NCBI GenBank assembly: GCA_910586385.1
Contig: CAJUGX010000001.1
Location: 186,264 to 250,263 of the forward strand
Origin: an uncultured Christensenella sp.
Lineage (GTDB): Bacteria; Bacillota; Clostridia; Christensenellales; UBA1242
Direction of reading: 5' to 3'
Length of the DNA: 64,000 bases
In this document: in pieces, positions 1-12,000 of the stretch
How positions within the stretch are numbered: the stretch's first letter is position 1
Layout: every line of letters starts with the position of its first letter
The notes under the pieces: model-generated
What the model saw: the letters and a program-made list of their open reading frames with translations, nothing else
Told to the model about the DNA's origin: nothing
Databases searched by the model: none
Made by a program: the position numbers and the translations under genes

Positions 1-3000
1 ATTGTCCTTTCTGTTTAAGACGTTGTATGCCATAACATCAAGTTTGACAACACCATAAGTCATCTCTGAAGTCTTGCTTGTCCTATATCCTACAAGGATA
101 GTGAGTGTATGAGTGCCCTCTCCCTCAATCTTATAAGTGTTCAAATTGTTGTAGTGAATGATGTTTGAAACGCCACCAATCTCATCTTCCACAATGTGAT
201 AGACCAAATTGTGCTTTCCTTGTGCTTCCTCTTCAAACAATTCTGCAAAGTTCAAAGTGTCTCCAGCCTCACAAGCGATTGTCTGTCTTGCGCTTCCAAA
301 TGGAGTATTGGTAATCGTTGAAAGACTGTTGCTTGTATTATCGCTGTAAATAGACAAATCATAACCTCTTGGCACAGCAATCACACCAGAAGCATAACCC
401 TTCGTTGTCAATCTTCCATATCGTCCTTCTGGAATTGAGATATTCTTTTTGTTGCTTTCATTTTGAGCATTCAAGAACATTCTGAATGATCCAAGTTTAA
501 GCCTTGTAGAATCAACATCAAAGAATCCATTTTGTCCAGAAACTTTCATGTAGACATTGACTGAAATTGTGCTGTATTGAAGGTTGAAGTTTTTGTCTGT
601 GATGATGTTTCCACTTTCATCAATAAATGCACTTCCGGCACCGCCCTCAACATCATTGTTGATTTCAAACACATACTTATAACTTGAGCCGCTTCTGAAT
701 GTAGCCAGGCTATTGGCGATTTCTGAATATCCCGCAAGTTTAAGTTTTTCTCCCCAAACTTCTCTTGGGATGATGTAATAGAAATCATTTACTCCAGATC
801 TAGACGCCTTCAAATAGCCATCCACAGAAAACTGAATGTTTCCTTTTGCATCAACATCGGTGGCAGTCACTGGAAGCATCTTCTCGTATTGTGGGAACAC
901 CGAGAATGCCTTTGACATCTGATAATACATGTTTGTGTTTGTAAATCCAGACACACCCTCAATATTGTTGTTTTGACCTTGATACAAGAAGTAAAGAGTT
1001 TCTGTAGTGCTCTTTTTTCCGCTGAGCTCTTGAGCATCATTGATATGAAGAGTGATATTGCTGTTGTACAGGCTTATCGTCTGCTCTGCATACAAGGTTG
1101 ATGTTTCTTGCTCATAATACTGAGCAATTTTGTTTACAGTCAGATCTTTTGCTTCGACCGCAGTGTAAACACCTGTTTCAGATACAGTATAATAGGTCTT
1201 TGATCTGTCAAGCTCTCTGTCTGAAGTTCTCTTGTAAGAAAGCTCATATCGATCAGTCGAAACAAAATATTCTGTATCTTTAACTGGATTTGCCACAACT
1301 TCATACGAATAGGTTTCAGCTGAATATGTGTAATAGGTTTTTCCAGAATTTAAGTCTGCTTTTTCTCTATGATAGAATCTTTCGTCATTCTGCTCGAAAT
1401 ACTTTGTAATTTGATTTGCGTCTACATTTGTTGTGACAACGTACAAGTCAGTGTCTTCAACATATTCATAATAAGTCTTGCCACTGGTGTATGGAGCTGT
1501 TGCTTGCTTGTAGAACTCGTCACCAGTGTATGCTGTGTATGTACCCGTTGAAGAACGCTCATAGTAGGTCTTACCTTTTACAATCATAGAGTCTGTTGAG
1601 TATACATACTTAGGCACTGTACTGGTGTTTCCATCAACAACAGCGACTTGAACCTTTGATCCATTGTAGAAGAATTCGATTTCATCACTGGTTGTTTGCG
1701 AAACAACGGTGATGTAGAATTTATCTCCTGTCTTATGGAGGCTCTTATAGTTGTAGTCAAGGTTTTTGATGTTTGCAGAAATGCCAACATATCTTGTAAC
1801 CGTATAGTCAGTAGTGTTTGGCTCTGGGTTAACAAGGTCTGAAGTTGGAACTTCTGTAAATGGTTTGTCTGAAATTGCAAATTGCACTGATTCGCCTGGG
1901 TCAAGCACAACTTCAAGTGTATCATTGTAGAGTTTTTGTCCGACAATATTTGGATTTGCAACGCTTGTGTTGTCCATGATGTTTGTCTTACCTTCAAAAC
2001 CATCATAACTTGCCAATCTTGAAATTGTTACGTATTCACTCAATACGCAAGTGTTTGTTCTTCCGCCACTTGACTCTATCAATGTAATATCCATTCTGAC
2101 TTGTCCAATAGAATCGTTTCTTTCAAAATAGATTGAATCAATCACTGGCACAAGGAAGTCAAATGCTTTATTTTGATATCCTACACCGTTTACGTATGGT
2201 TGAGTTTTGTCTGTTGCAACAAAGTAGTTTCCGTAGTTACTATTGTTTACACTTGAACTGCTAACCACTGTGTAAACACCACCGTCTGAACGAGAGTAGT
2301 ATGTTGTAGAAGCATCATAACTTGTTGCTTGTTCATACACTGGAGTTGTTGATTTGCCGTCATAGAATTTGTAATCATCACTTGTGATAAGTGAAACATC
2401 TCCTGACGGGGTTGAAGTTCCTCTCTTTGAAACTCCGATTAAAACATCGTTTTTGAAGTATTCGATCTTGCTCACTTTGATGTCATTTACTCTTGACTTG
2501 AAGTCAACCGCAACATCCGTGTTCAAAGAGTGAATAGAATCTTCGCCACTTGCTTTGAAGCCATATGCTGAGATTCCCCTAAGGATAACTTTCGCCTTGT
2601 CTAAATTTGCCTCTGTGCCAACCTGCACTGAAGGCTCTTCATATCCACTTGAAGTTGAGTAAGGTTGCTCAATAATCTTGTCCTCATAATTTCCTGTGGC
2701 TTCATTTTTGCCATTTGCCTCCTCATACTTGATGTTTGTATGAGTCGTGAAATCTTTGCCATTTGGGAATACTGCATAAACTGAGATTTCAGCACCCTCG
2801 AGTCCATAATCTCCAGATTGTTCAAGAGGTATTTCCTTGTATCGATTTTGCCAATCATCGAAATTTGTGTCGTTGTAGTGTTCGTTCTCAACTTGCACTA
2901 CTGGAGGGCATGCTCCATTGCTACCTGCCCACTCATCTGCTTTGCCCCAAATATTGATTTTTCCATTGCTTGGAGTGACACTCCTTTCAACTGTGCCGAA

Positions 3001-6000
3001 TCCAGTGGTTGTTTGTGCCGACAAAACAATCTTGGTTGCTCCACTTGGGAGATTGCTCAAGACATCCGCTATCGTATCTCCAGAACCATTTCCTTTCTTC
3101 TGATATGTGAATGAGCCCAAAAGTTGTCTAACTTCTGTTTCAGCCTCAACTTCCGCCGTCACAACTGGTGGAGCAACTGGCAAGAATTGAGCCCCAACAA
3201 CAACCGCTTGTCCTTCCTTAAGTACGCCGTCGTTTGAAACAATTCTCGCAATTTGAGGATTCTCTGTCGCCGTCAAAGTGAAGTAGAATCTGATATTGAA
3301 TCCAAAACTGTCAACTGCATCAATATAGAACTTTCTTGTACCAAGTTTGAGTGCAACAAGTGAAACCAATTTTCCATCTTCTTCATCGCTTAGCATTATC
3401 TGCACTGGTGTTGAATATTGATAGAAATTGTTGTATTCGGACGTACTTGAGTTAAAACTGTATGTGTATGTAAATGTATTTGCGTTGTTGAGCGTTGTGT
3501 TTCCATACAAATATGCAACAACTGCAGATTCATTAAGAACATCTTTCTTCCAAAGATAGAACTTATTTGCTCCCAAATCCTCTGTCTCAGAGCTGTCATT
3601 GTTTGTAATCATGAATGGAGACTCTTTGTTGCTTGCATAAGTCTTTCCGTTGACAAGAAGATCCGCACTTGATGTCCTTGCTGTGCTGCTTTGTCTTACA
3701 AGGAAGCTTATATTTGCATTTGGACGCACCTTAAAGAGCAAGTTGTGTGATATTGAAATAGGTTCTTCACTGTCACCGAATGTCACTGTGTAAGTGATTC
3801 TCATCATGACATGATTTCCATCATTGTTTGCTCCGTGTGCATAGATTGAGAAGTCCAAGTTTTTGCCAGTGTCATTCCCATCCATATCTCTCTGAAGACC
3901 AGATTGAGTGATATAGTTTTGAGCAGAAGAGCCTGCGTCTCCGTTGAGTGTAAATGAGCCAGCACGAGGCTTAAGACCAGTTGAGTAAATAATGTCTTTT
4001 GACAAATCCTTGCCAGTAGTATCCATCAAATTTCTGTGGATTTCCCAAGCAGCTTTTTGCAATTCGTCACCATTGTTTATGATTGGGAGATCGCTAAATC
4101 CATAATATTGCAATGTAACAATTCCCGCGGAATCCTTGAGGTTGTCTGTCCCTGCTCTGCCACTACGGCTGTACTTGTTTCCAGTCCTTGTGTTGTAGAT
4201 ACCGAAGTCAACCTGGTCAAAGAGTGAAAGCTCATCTCCGGCATCGATTTCTCTCATTGAGTAAGTTGTGCTGCTGTCAGCAGTTTGTGAAACACCAAAC
4301 TCAATATCCAAATAGAGGTTGTATTGCCAATCTGTGTAGATTGTCTCATTGCCGACCTGAAGTGTGATTGAGAAGTTTCTCGTCTTGTGATAATCCGCAG
4401 TTGTCAATCTGATATCATCTGATTTTTTGTATCCAAAGAATGATTGTCTTACAAGGTCTGAAACACAATCTTTCCAAGTCTCTCCAGAGAGTTTGATTGC
4501 CTTGCCAAGCTCACTCACATCTTCAAGCGTGCCTTCAACAAAGTTTCTGCCGTCACAAGTTGTTATATACCAAGTCTCGCCAGCAATTGAAATTTCTTCG
4601 CCAGTTTCTGTCCCAGTTATATTTGTTGTATTTATTCCAACAGTGATTGCACTTCTCTCTTTTGAAAGAAGGATAACACCAGAATATTTTGTGCTTGCAT
4701 TTTTTCCATTTGGAATATTTTTCAATCCACTGAAGTAACCAACAAAAGCATCTCCTGTGTTAATCTTGTAGAAGGTGTTTTCCGCTCCATTTGTTTCTGA
4801 TTTGAAAGTTACAATAGCACCACTTTCATTCATAACATTTGCAGAATTTGGATTATACAATCCCAAAATTTTATTGTCTGGATCATCCGCTGTATAAGAT
4901 GTTGGTTTTGTAGAAATGCCCTCAACTTTCCAGCCAATCTCTGAGCCAAGCTTGATGTAGTTTGTACCATCAAGTTTGATTGATTTTCCATCATAGTATT
5001 CAACAATGATTCTGCTTGTAAGATTTGGAGAAACAGTGAAGAGTTCGCTGTCATCTAAAATCTTGCTTCCACTGTCGTTGTTTTGAGCCCCTTCAAGAGT
5101 TCTGAATGTTGCTGTATAATCGAAATCTGCATAACTCTTTCCAAGATCAATGTTGATTGCAACACCTCGGTTTGAAACTGTGATTGGGACAATCTTTGTT
5201 TCTGCAACGTTTGTTCTGTTTGTCAATCTTACAAAATAGTTTGCACCAGAAACAGCCGAAGACTTGAAGATAAAGTTGAGAAGTCTGCTTTCAGCAAAGA
5301 GAGTCAACTCTTCACTCTTTGCCAAGTCTTCCGCAAAAACCGTTTCTCTGTTGAGGTTGTAATTTGGTGTATTTGTAGACACTCTTATGATTGAATCATT
5401 GATAACGGTCACAGTATATTGTGTCAAGACTTTGTTAACTTTGACATCAAAGGTAACTGTCCCTCTAGCACCAGTGTTGAGAATTGTAAACCTGAGGTTG
5501 ATTCTTCCGTCTTCTGAATCTTGCAAAATCACCTTGTCGGTTGTTTCACTTGTGATTGATTTCACATCCGCACCATCAAGTTCGCCTTCGCTGAAATCAA
5601 CTCTAAGATTTGAAATGTTTGAAATTGAGATATCCCAATGCTTTTTGATGTCTGTTGTTGTTTCAACATAATCGTCTTTTCCAACTCTGCGAGCACTTGA
5701 AACCTCAATTCTCTTCTTGTATCCATCTTCTGTCTTCATTGCAAAGGTTGCAGAAGTATTGAAGAAATTGTTGTAGTCTTTTGAAACTCTTTGGCTTTCT
5801 GTTCCGTTTGCTGTTGTTGCAGAAATATATTCTGTTGTTGAAGAATTGTTTTCTCCCTCTGGAGTTGTTTCAATTCCATCAGGGGTTGGATAATTTGCTT
5901 TCACGATAACATTCTTTGCAACAGAGTATCTATAAGAAACGACAAATCTTGAAATCTCTTTGCCCTTGAATCTTCCTATAACATTCAATGACTTGACAAG

Positions 6001-9000
6001 TCCTTGTTCTTCTTCTCCAACATTCTCTGGAGTGATTTGTACTTTTACTGCCTTTCCGGTTTCTGTAGCATCAACCAATTCGTATCCATCACCAGCCACA
6101 AACTTGTATGTTGTGTTTGTTGTTGAAGCAAGTCCAACTGTTGTTGGTTTTGCGTTTTCTACAACATCACTTGGTGTAATCGTAGAAACAGCATCCCCCT
6201 CTTCAATCAATGCTTCAAATGAGATTTGTCCGTATCTCCAATTGAGATCCTGAACAGTCCTGTTTTCTTTTTCATTGAAAGTTGCTGTCACAGTAAGTGG
6301 GAGTGCAAATGTATAAACCGACTCTTCATCGGCATAAAGCGCAGCTCCTTCAGAATCGCTTGCCTTTTGAGTAGATCTGATGACAACATCAAAGTCAAGG
6401 TCAATATCTTCTACGAGTGGAGCGATTTCAAGTTTAAGCCCATCAAAGTTGAGATTTCCTTCATCGTTTTGAGTCACGCTTCCTGTCAATTCAAGCACAT
6501 CTGAAATCTTCAAAGAAACGCATTCATAATAAGTTTTCTTGGCATCAAAACCTTGATCCTGTTCAAATTCAACCTTCTTATACTCGCCACCTTCCAAGAC
6601 AAAGTATTCCTCACCAACAACTCTTTCTTTGTCGTCTGTGATGTAATAATATTCTCTATAGTTATCTGAAGCATTGTTGAGTCTCAATGAGACTTCAACA
6701 ATTTCACGATTTGGATCTTTTGAAGCAAGATTTGCAATCAAATCACCAAATGTGTAAATCTTTCCACTTTCAACTGATGTTTGTGGATCATCCCATGCAA
6801 AGTAACTTTCAACATCCAAAGAAACCTTGACAACAACACCTTCTTTTGTGTAAACACCAAGTTCGAAACTGCTGTCTTTTGAAATATTTTCTTTTGGATT
6901 CAAAATAATTGTCTTGTATGGAACTTTTTCTTTCTCAAAATAAGTAACTCCATCTTCAAATGTTGCGCCACTTGCAAAAGTTGCTTCAACATATTTGCCA
7001 TCTACAAATGTATAATATTTCTTGTTTCTGTTGACAGTTTTGTCTGTCGTCTTCTTATATTCAAGCTTTCCTTCTGCCAAGAACTCTACAATAAGATCTT
7101 CAAGTTTTACTCCGCAAGTGATGTAGCCCTCAGCCCCGTTGATTGCGCTTGCGCTGATATCTCCCCAGAGATATCCATCTTCTTTGTACTCAAGTTCTTT
7201 CAACTCTGTGCCATTGTAAACAACGAACGTCTTTCGATTTCCAGCTTCTTCACGGATTTCAACATCAGCATAAGTCCATTCTGCTTTATCCACAAGCACT
7301 GCATCGTGGTCAAGAATTATGCTGTCTGTTGCAGAGGTTTTGATTTCTGTGCCTGCTGCAAGCCAAACTTTCTTAAATTTCAAAGCATCCAAGAGGTCAA
7401 GTTTGTTTCCTTTGAGTGAAGCACCAAAATCTTCCATCTCACCATAAACTCCACCATCATTTGTTCTGATGTTTGGAATAAAGACTTGCTCGCCACTTCC
7501 AGCGACAATTGATTCAGAATAGTTGCCATTTTCATCTGCAACAAGACTATTTGAAACTTCGTCACGATAGATTTCAATTGAGTATTGTCTTGTTTGGTTG
7601 AGCTTGAATGTATATTCCATCGCAGAACCTACAATCTCAACACCATTCACTTTCCAGCATTTTTCAATAACAACTGTTTGAGCAGAACCAACATAACTTT
7701 CATTGGCGTAAGCAATGTTGATCGTTGCGCCATCATAAGAAATTGTGACTGCATTTGAAGAAACATATTTTGTCCTATACTCTTCTGTGATTATTCCCTC
7801 AGGTTTGGTCATCCACTTGATTTCATCAAAACGAGTCCCATTATTTCTGCTGCTGTTTGACGAACTGAATCTCTCACCCAAATCAATTGAGTATGTCAAG
7901 TTGTCACGATTGTAGTACTCAGATTTTGTATCAAGATATTCACCAAAGATTTCATCTGTGGTTTCATTGTAAGGATAGTTCACCTTTCCAATCTCAAAGT
8001 TTGGCAAAACTTTGATGCGATAATACCAACTGTAAGTTTCTACATTTGCACCAGTTGTTTTGATGTTGATTCTCAAAACAATGTATCCAGAAAGATCGCT
8101 CTCCATACTGTTGATTGTGAGCACCCCACCTTCGTATGTTGCAAGATTGCTGATGTATCCGTTTACGCCAGTCTCAACAATTTCAGCAGAAACTTCTTTC
8201 TTTCCGCCGCCATTGGCCGAGATAAGCACACTGTTGTAATAGAAGCCTTGTTCTGGAGCATTCTTTTCGAAGTATGTTGAAAGTTGCTCCGCTGTTGGAG
8301 TCTCAACCGCAACATAAGAATCTGCAAGTTTTTGATAATAGGTCTTGTTTGCATCAAGTACTTCGTCTTTTGTCAAAGAGTAGTCTGTGCTGATGTCATG
8401 CAAAATCTTGTAGCTCTTTCCTGCACCAAGGCTTTCATAAATATTGTTTTCTTCAAGATCAGCAAAATCTGAAGAAATCAATTTGTCAAAATCCACATCG
8501 CCAAATGTGTTAAATTTTCCGTCTTCGTTTGTGTAATAAACAAATTCTTCCCCAACATTTGAAACTGTCACGCCCAATGTCAAATCAATTCTAAGAGAGT
8601 TGTTTCCATCGGTTACATCTGAGTATACGCTTACCGTGTTGTCACTGTTTACAAAAGTTGGAACTCTTGTGTTGAGTGCTTTTCCCTTTGAATCTTCTTT
8701 AACATAACTTCCGGTTGAGCCCGCAATGCTGAAAGTTGGATCGATTTGATATTCCTTGCCAGCAAGCATAAGCAAACGAAGTTCTCCATTGTAAGAGATT
8801 GATGATGCACCAGGGAAAATGTTTTCAATAAGATCATCAATTCCTGCTGAGTTGTAGCAAACAGCAAATCCAATTGCAACATGGTTTGTGCTGTTGTATT
8901 TGATGATTTCTTTGTTGTTTTCTGCGTCAACCCTCACCTTAACTGCGTCAAGTACTGCGTCATCAGAAGCATAAACTGAAAACTCTTGCGTGTAAGAATT

Positions 9001-12000
9001 CAAGATATCAATTGTCTTTCCTGCAACAAATGCAAACTTTCCAGCATTTGCAGCATTTGTACTTCCGTTTTGAATTGAAATAAATCCATCTTGATCTTTG
9101 TTTACGTATGTCAATGTCTTGATGTCAAGATTTGACGTTCCACTTCCAAGAGAAACAGGCACTTCCAAACCACTGTCAATATATGATGTGGCCTTGTAAA
9201 TTCCATAATAATATGAGATATTTTCAGTCGATATGTTTGTCAAATCCAAACGTGGGTATTCCTTGAGGTTGTCCACTTTTTCAACGATGACAATGTTTGG
9301 ATTTACATAAAGTGCAATCTGAACATTGAATGCGTATGTTGATCTTACGCCGTAATAGAGTGTGATTTCAATTGGAGTATATTGTCTTACACTTGCAATC
9401 TGGAGTCTAACTTTTCCAGACACAACAGTGTCAAGACTTGCAATGCCACTGTTTTCATAGAAGACTCCATTGATGTTTGAGCTCAAGTCGACACCCTTTC
9501 CAATAAAGGCATCTGCCCAAGAGTATTTGTCAGAATTGAATGACAAATATTCATCCAAATCATAAATCTCATCTGCAAAGACGCTGACTGGTCCACCAGT
9601 TGTTGTGGTCAAATAGTCAGCATATTTTGTTTGATACCTTTCAAATGATCTGCTGATTTGGATATCAGAAGAAAGCACCAAATCCAAAGACGCACTGTAC
9701 AAGTTGTTGTTGCTGTTGATTTTGAATTGAAGTGTAACTTTGTCATCAAATGGAGCATTGATTTTGAGTGTAGTGATAGAGAGATTGTTGTATTCAGTGA
9801 TGTTTTCGTGCGATGAAGAACTATCCTCTCCGTTGATTTGAAACATCTTTTTGAGTGCCGCATCGTTGTTTCCACCTTGGAAACCTTGAAGCCATGTGCC
9901 ATCAAAGACAATTGTATAATCTGTGTTTGCAGCAGTAGAATTTGTTGTATAAATTCTAAACAAATCACTGAGCGAAATCGTGTCATTTGATTTAACAGAT
10001 TTTGAAACAGTCACTTTTGAGACGCCCTTTTCTGCATCAGCAAATCTGCCGTCATCAGCATTTCCAACAATGTCTGTTTTGTCAAAACTGATATAATCCA
10101 AACCTTCCGTGCTCACCTCAAAGGTTATGAGGTCAGATTGAAGTTCGGTTGAAGAGAATGTGCCATCAGCATTTACTTCGAAAACTCTGTTGTTGTCATT
10201 CTTTCTGTCAACAACATAAACTTGAAGCCCTGTTGAAACAACAGTTCCGTTTGTTGAAGAGAAGTCTGAGATGCTTGTAGGAAGCCCTGTTGTCTCATCA
10301 AAAACCAAAACTGTGTTTGAATCTTTTCTGATTTCTTGGAAGTATACACTATAGACCCCATTGTCTGGATTGATTTCAAAACCGAATTGGTCATACATTG
10401 TGAAAGTCAAAAGTGAGTTGAGTTGTGAAATTGTGTCAGCATAACTTGCACCAGTAAGAGGTACATTTCCCCAGTTGATTTTGAGACCAGCTGAGCCAGC
10501 GGAGATTTCAACAGAAATGCTGTTTGAAACCGAAATGTCACTTCTTGAAGAATAGTTTGCTCTGATTTCTTTTGGTTGTTGGAAATAGATGTAGAAGGCA
10601 TCACCAATTTTGTCAGTTGGAGCCTTAGGCGTATCCATGCCAACAGCCTTTTCTCTTGTTTCCTTTCCGTCATTGTAAACAATCTTGAGAGTGATCAATC
10701 TTCCTTGATCAACAGCGTTCTTTCCTGCTGAGAAAAGTTCCTCGTTGATTGTAATTGTCCCCTCAAATTCAGCAAGGTTTGCAGTCCTCTTGTCAACAAG
10801 TTCTCCAAAGTTTGAAAGTGACAAATATTGATCTTTGTATTCATTTCCGTCTTTGTCACAAACCGCAAGCCTAAGAGATTTGTTTTTGTAAGCAGTTTCA
10901 AGCTTCTCAACATCTTTTGCAATGTCTTCGCTTGAGAGTTTCAAGTTGAAAGTGATTATGTTTTTGTTTTGATTGATTGCTGGAAGATAGTATTGATTGT
11001 TGTATTTCTCAACCTTGTCAGCAAATGTGAAGACTGGTGTCATGTTTGAGATTGAAAGTGTGCTGTCCACACTGACAACCTTGGCATTGCTGAAGCAAAC
11101 AATTTGGTATCTTGTCTTAGCCTCGTCTTGATATTGAATGTTTCCATTGGCATCAGTTCTTACCAAAGCAGCGACCACAACAACTGATCCAGAATAACTC
11201 TTCTTCGCCGTGAGTATGTTGCTTGCTGGCAACTCATAGAACATATACTCTGACTTGAATTGGATTCCGTTGATATTGATATCTTTGCCTTTGTAGTCTG
11301 TTTTATATTCAACACCAGCGCTGCAATCAAAGACATTTTCAATTTCAACACTTCCGCCATCTCTTGTGTTGTCGTAAAGGAAATATACAACCTTTGTGTA
11401 AACACTATCACCAATGTCTGCTGTGAGCAAAAGGTCGTCAGCGATAGGTTTGCCAGCATCGTCATAATTGATGACAAGATCAAGACTGTCTGTTGTCAAA
11501 GAAACAGAGTTGTTTCCTTCTTTGACAATTACATCAAAGGATTTCTCGCTTGCGCTGTCAAAGAATGTTGTCCACACTCCTTCTTGATTCTTGAAGAAGA
11601 AGTTTACTCCAAGAGAAAACTTTTTGCTTGTTACAGTGTCAGAAGCAAGGCTCCAATAATAATTTCCATAATCGCCAGTGGATCTTGTGCTTGGCAAAAT
11701 GTAATACTCAACATTTGCAGCAGCCTTTGAATAATCAACTGTTGGATCAAAAGCCTCTTCTTCGATTGTTACTTTGTCCCCAACTGTTGTGACTTTCATC
11801 ACTCTTCCACCAACAATAGAGAAGTTTGTTTGATTCTTTGGTACTTTGACACCAACTCTTCCAAGCAAAACTGGCACTTCATGTTTTCCACTGTCAAATA
11901 TGGAGATACCCAAACTCATATCATTTGGTTTATCTGCATTGTTTGCTGAAAGTGTGAAATATTTATCAACATAGATTTCGCCAAGACTATCTTCAGGGTT

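Noticed and set aside
1140..1575. CRISPR array or DNA repeat in the clustered TYY region
   Set aside because: The repetition is at protein level with variable spacing and diverged DNA; there are no identical repeats or spacers.
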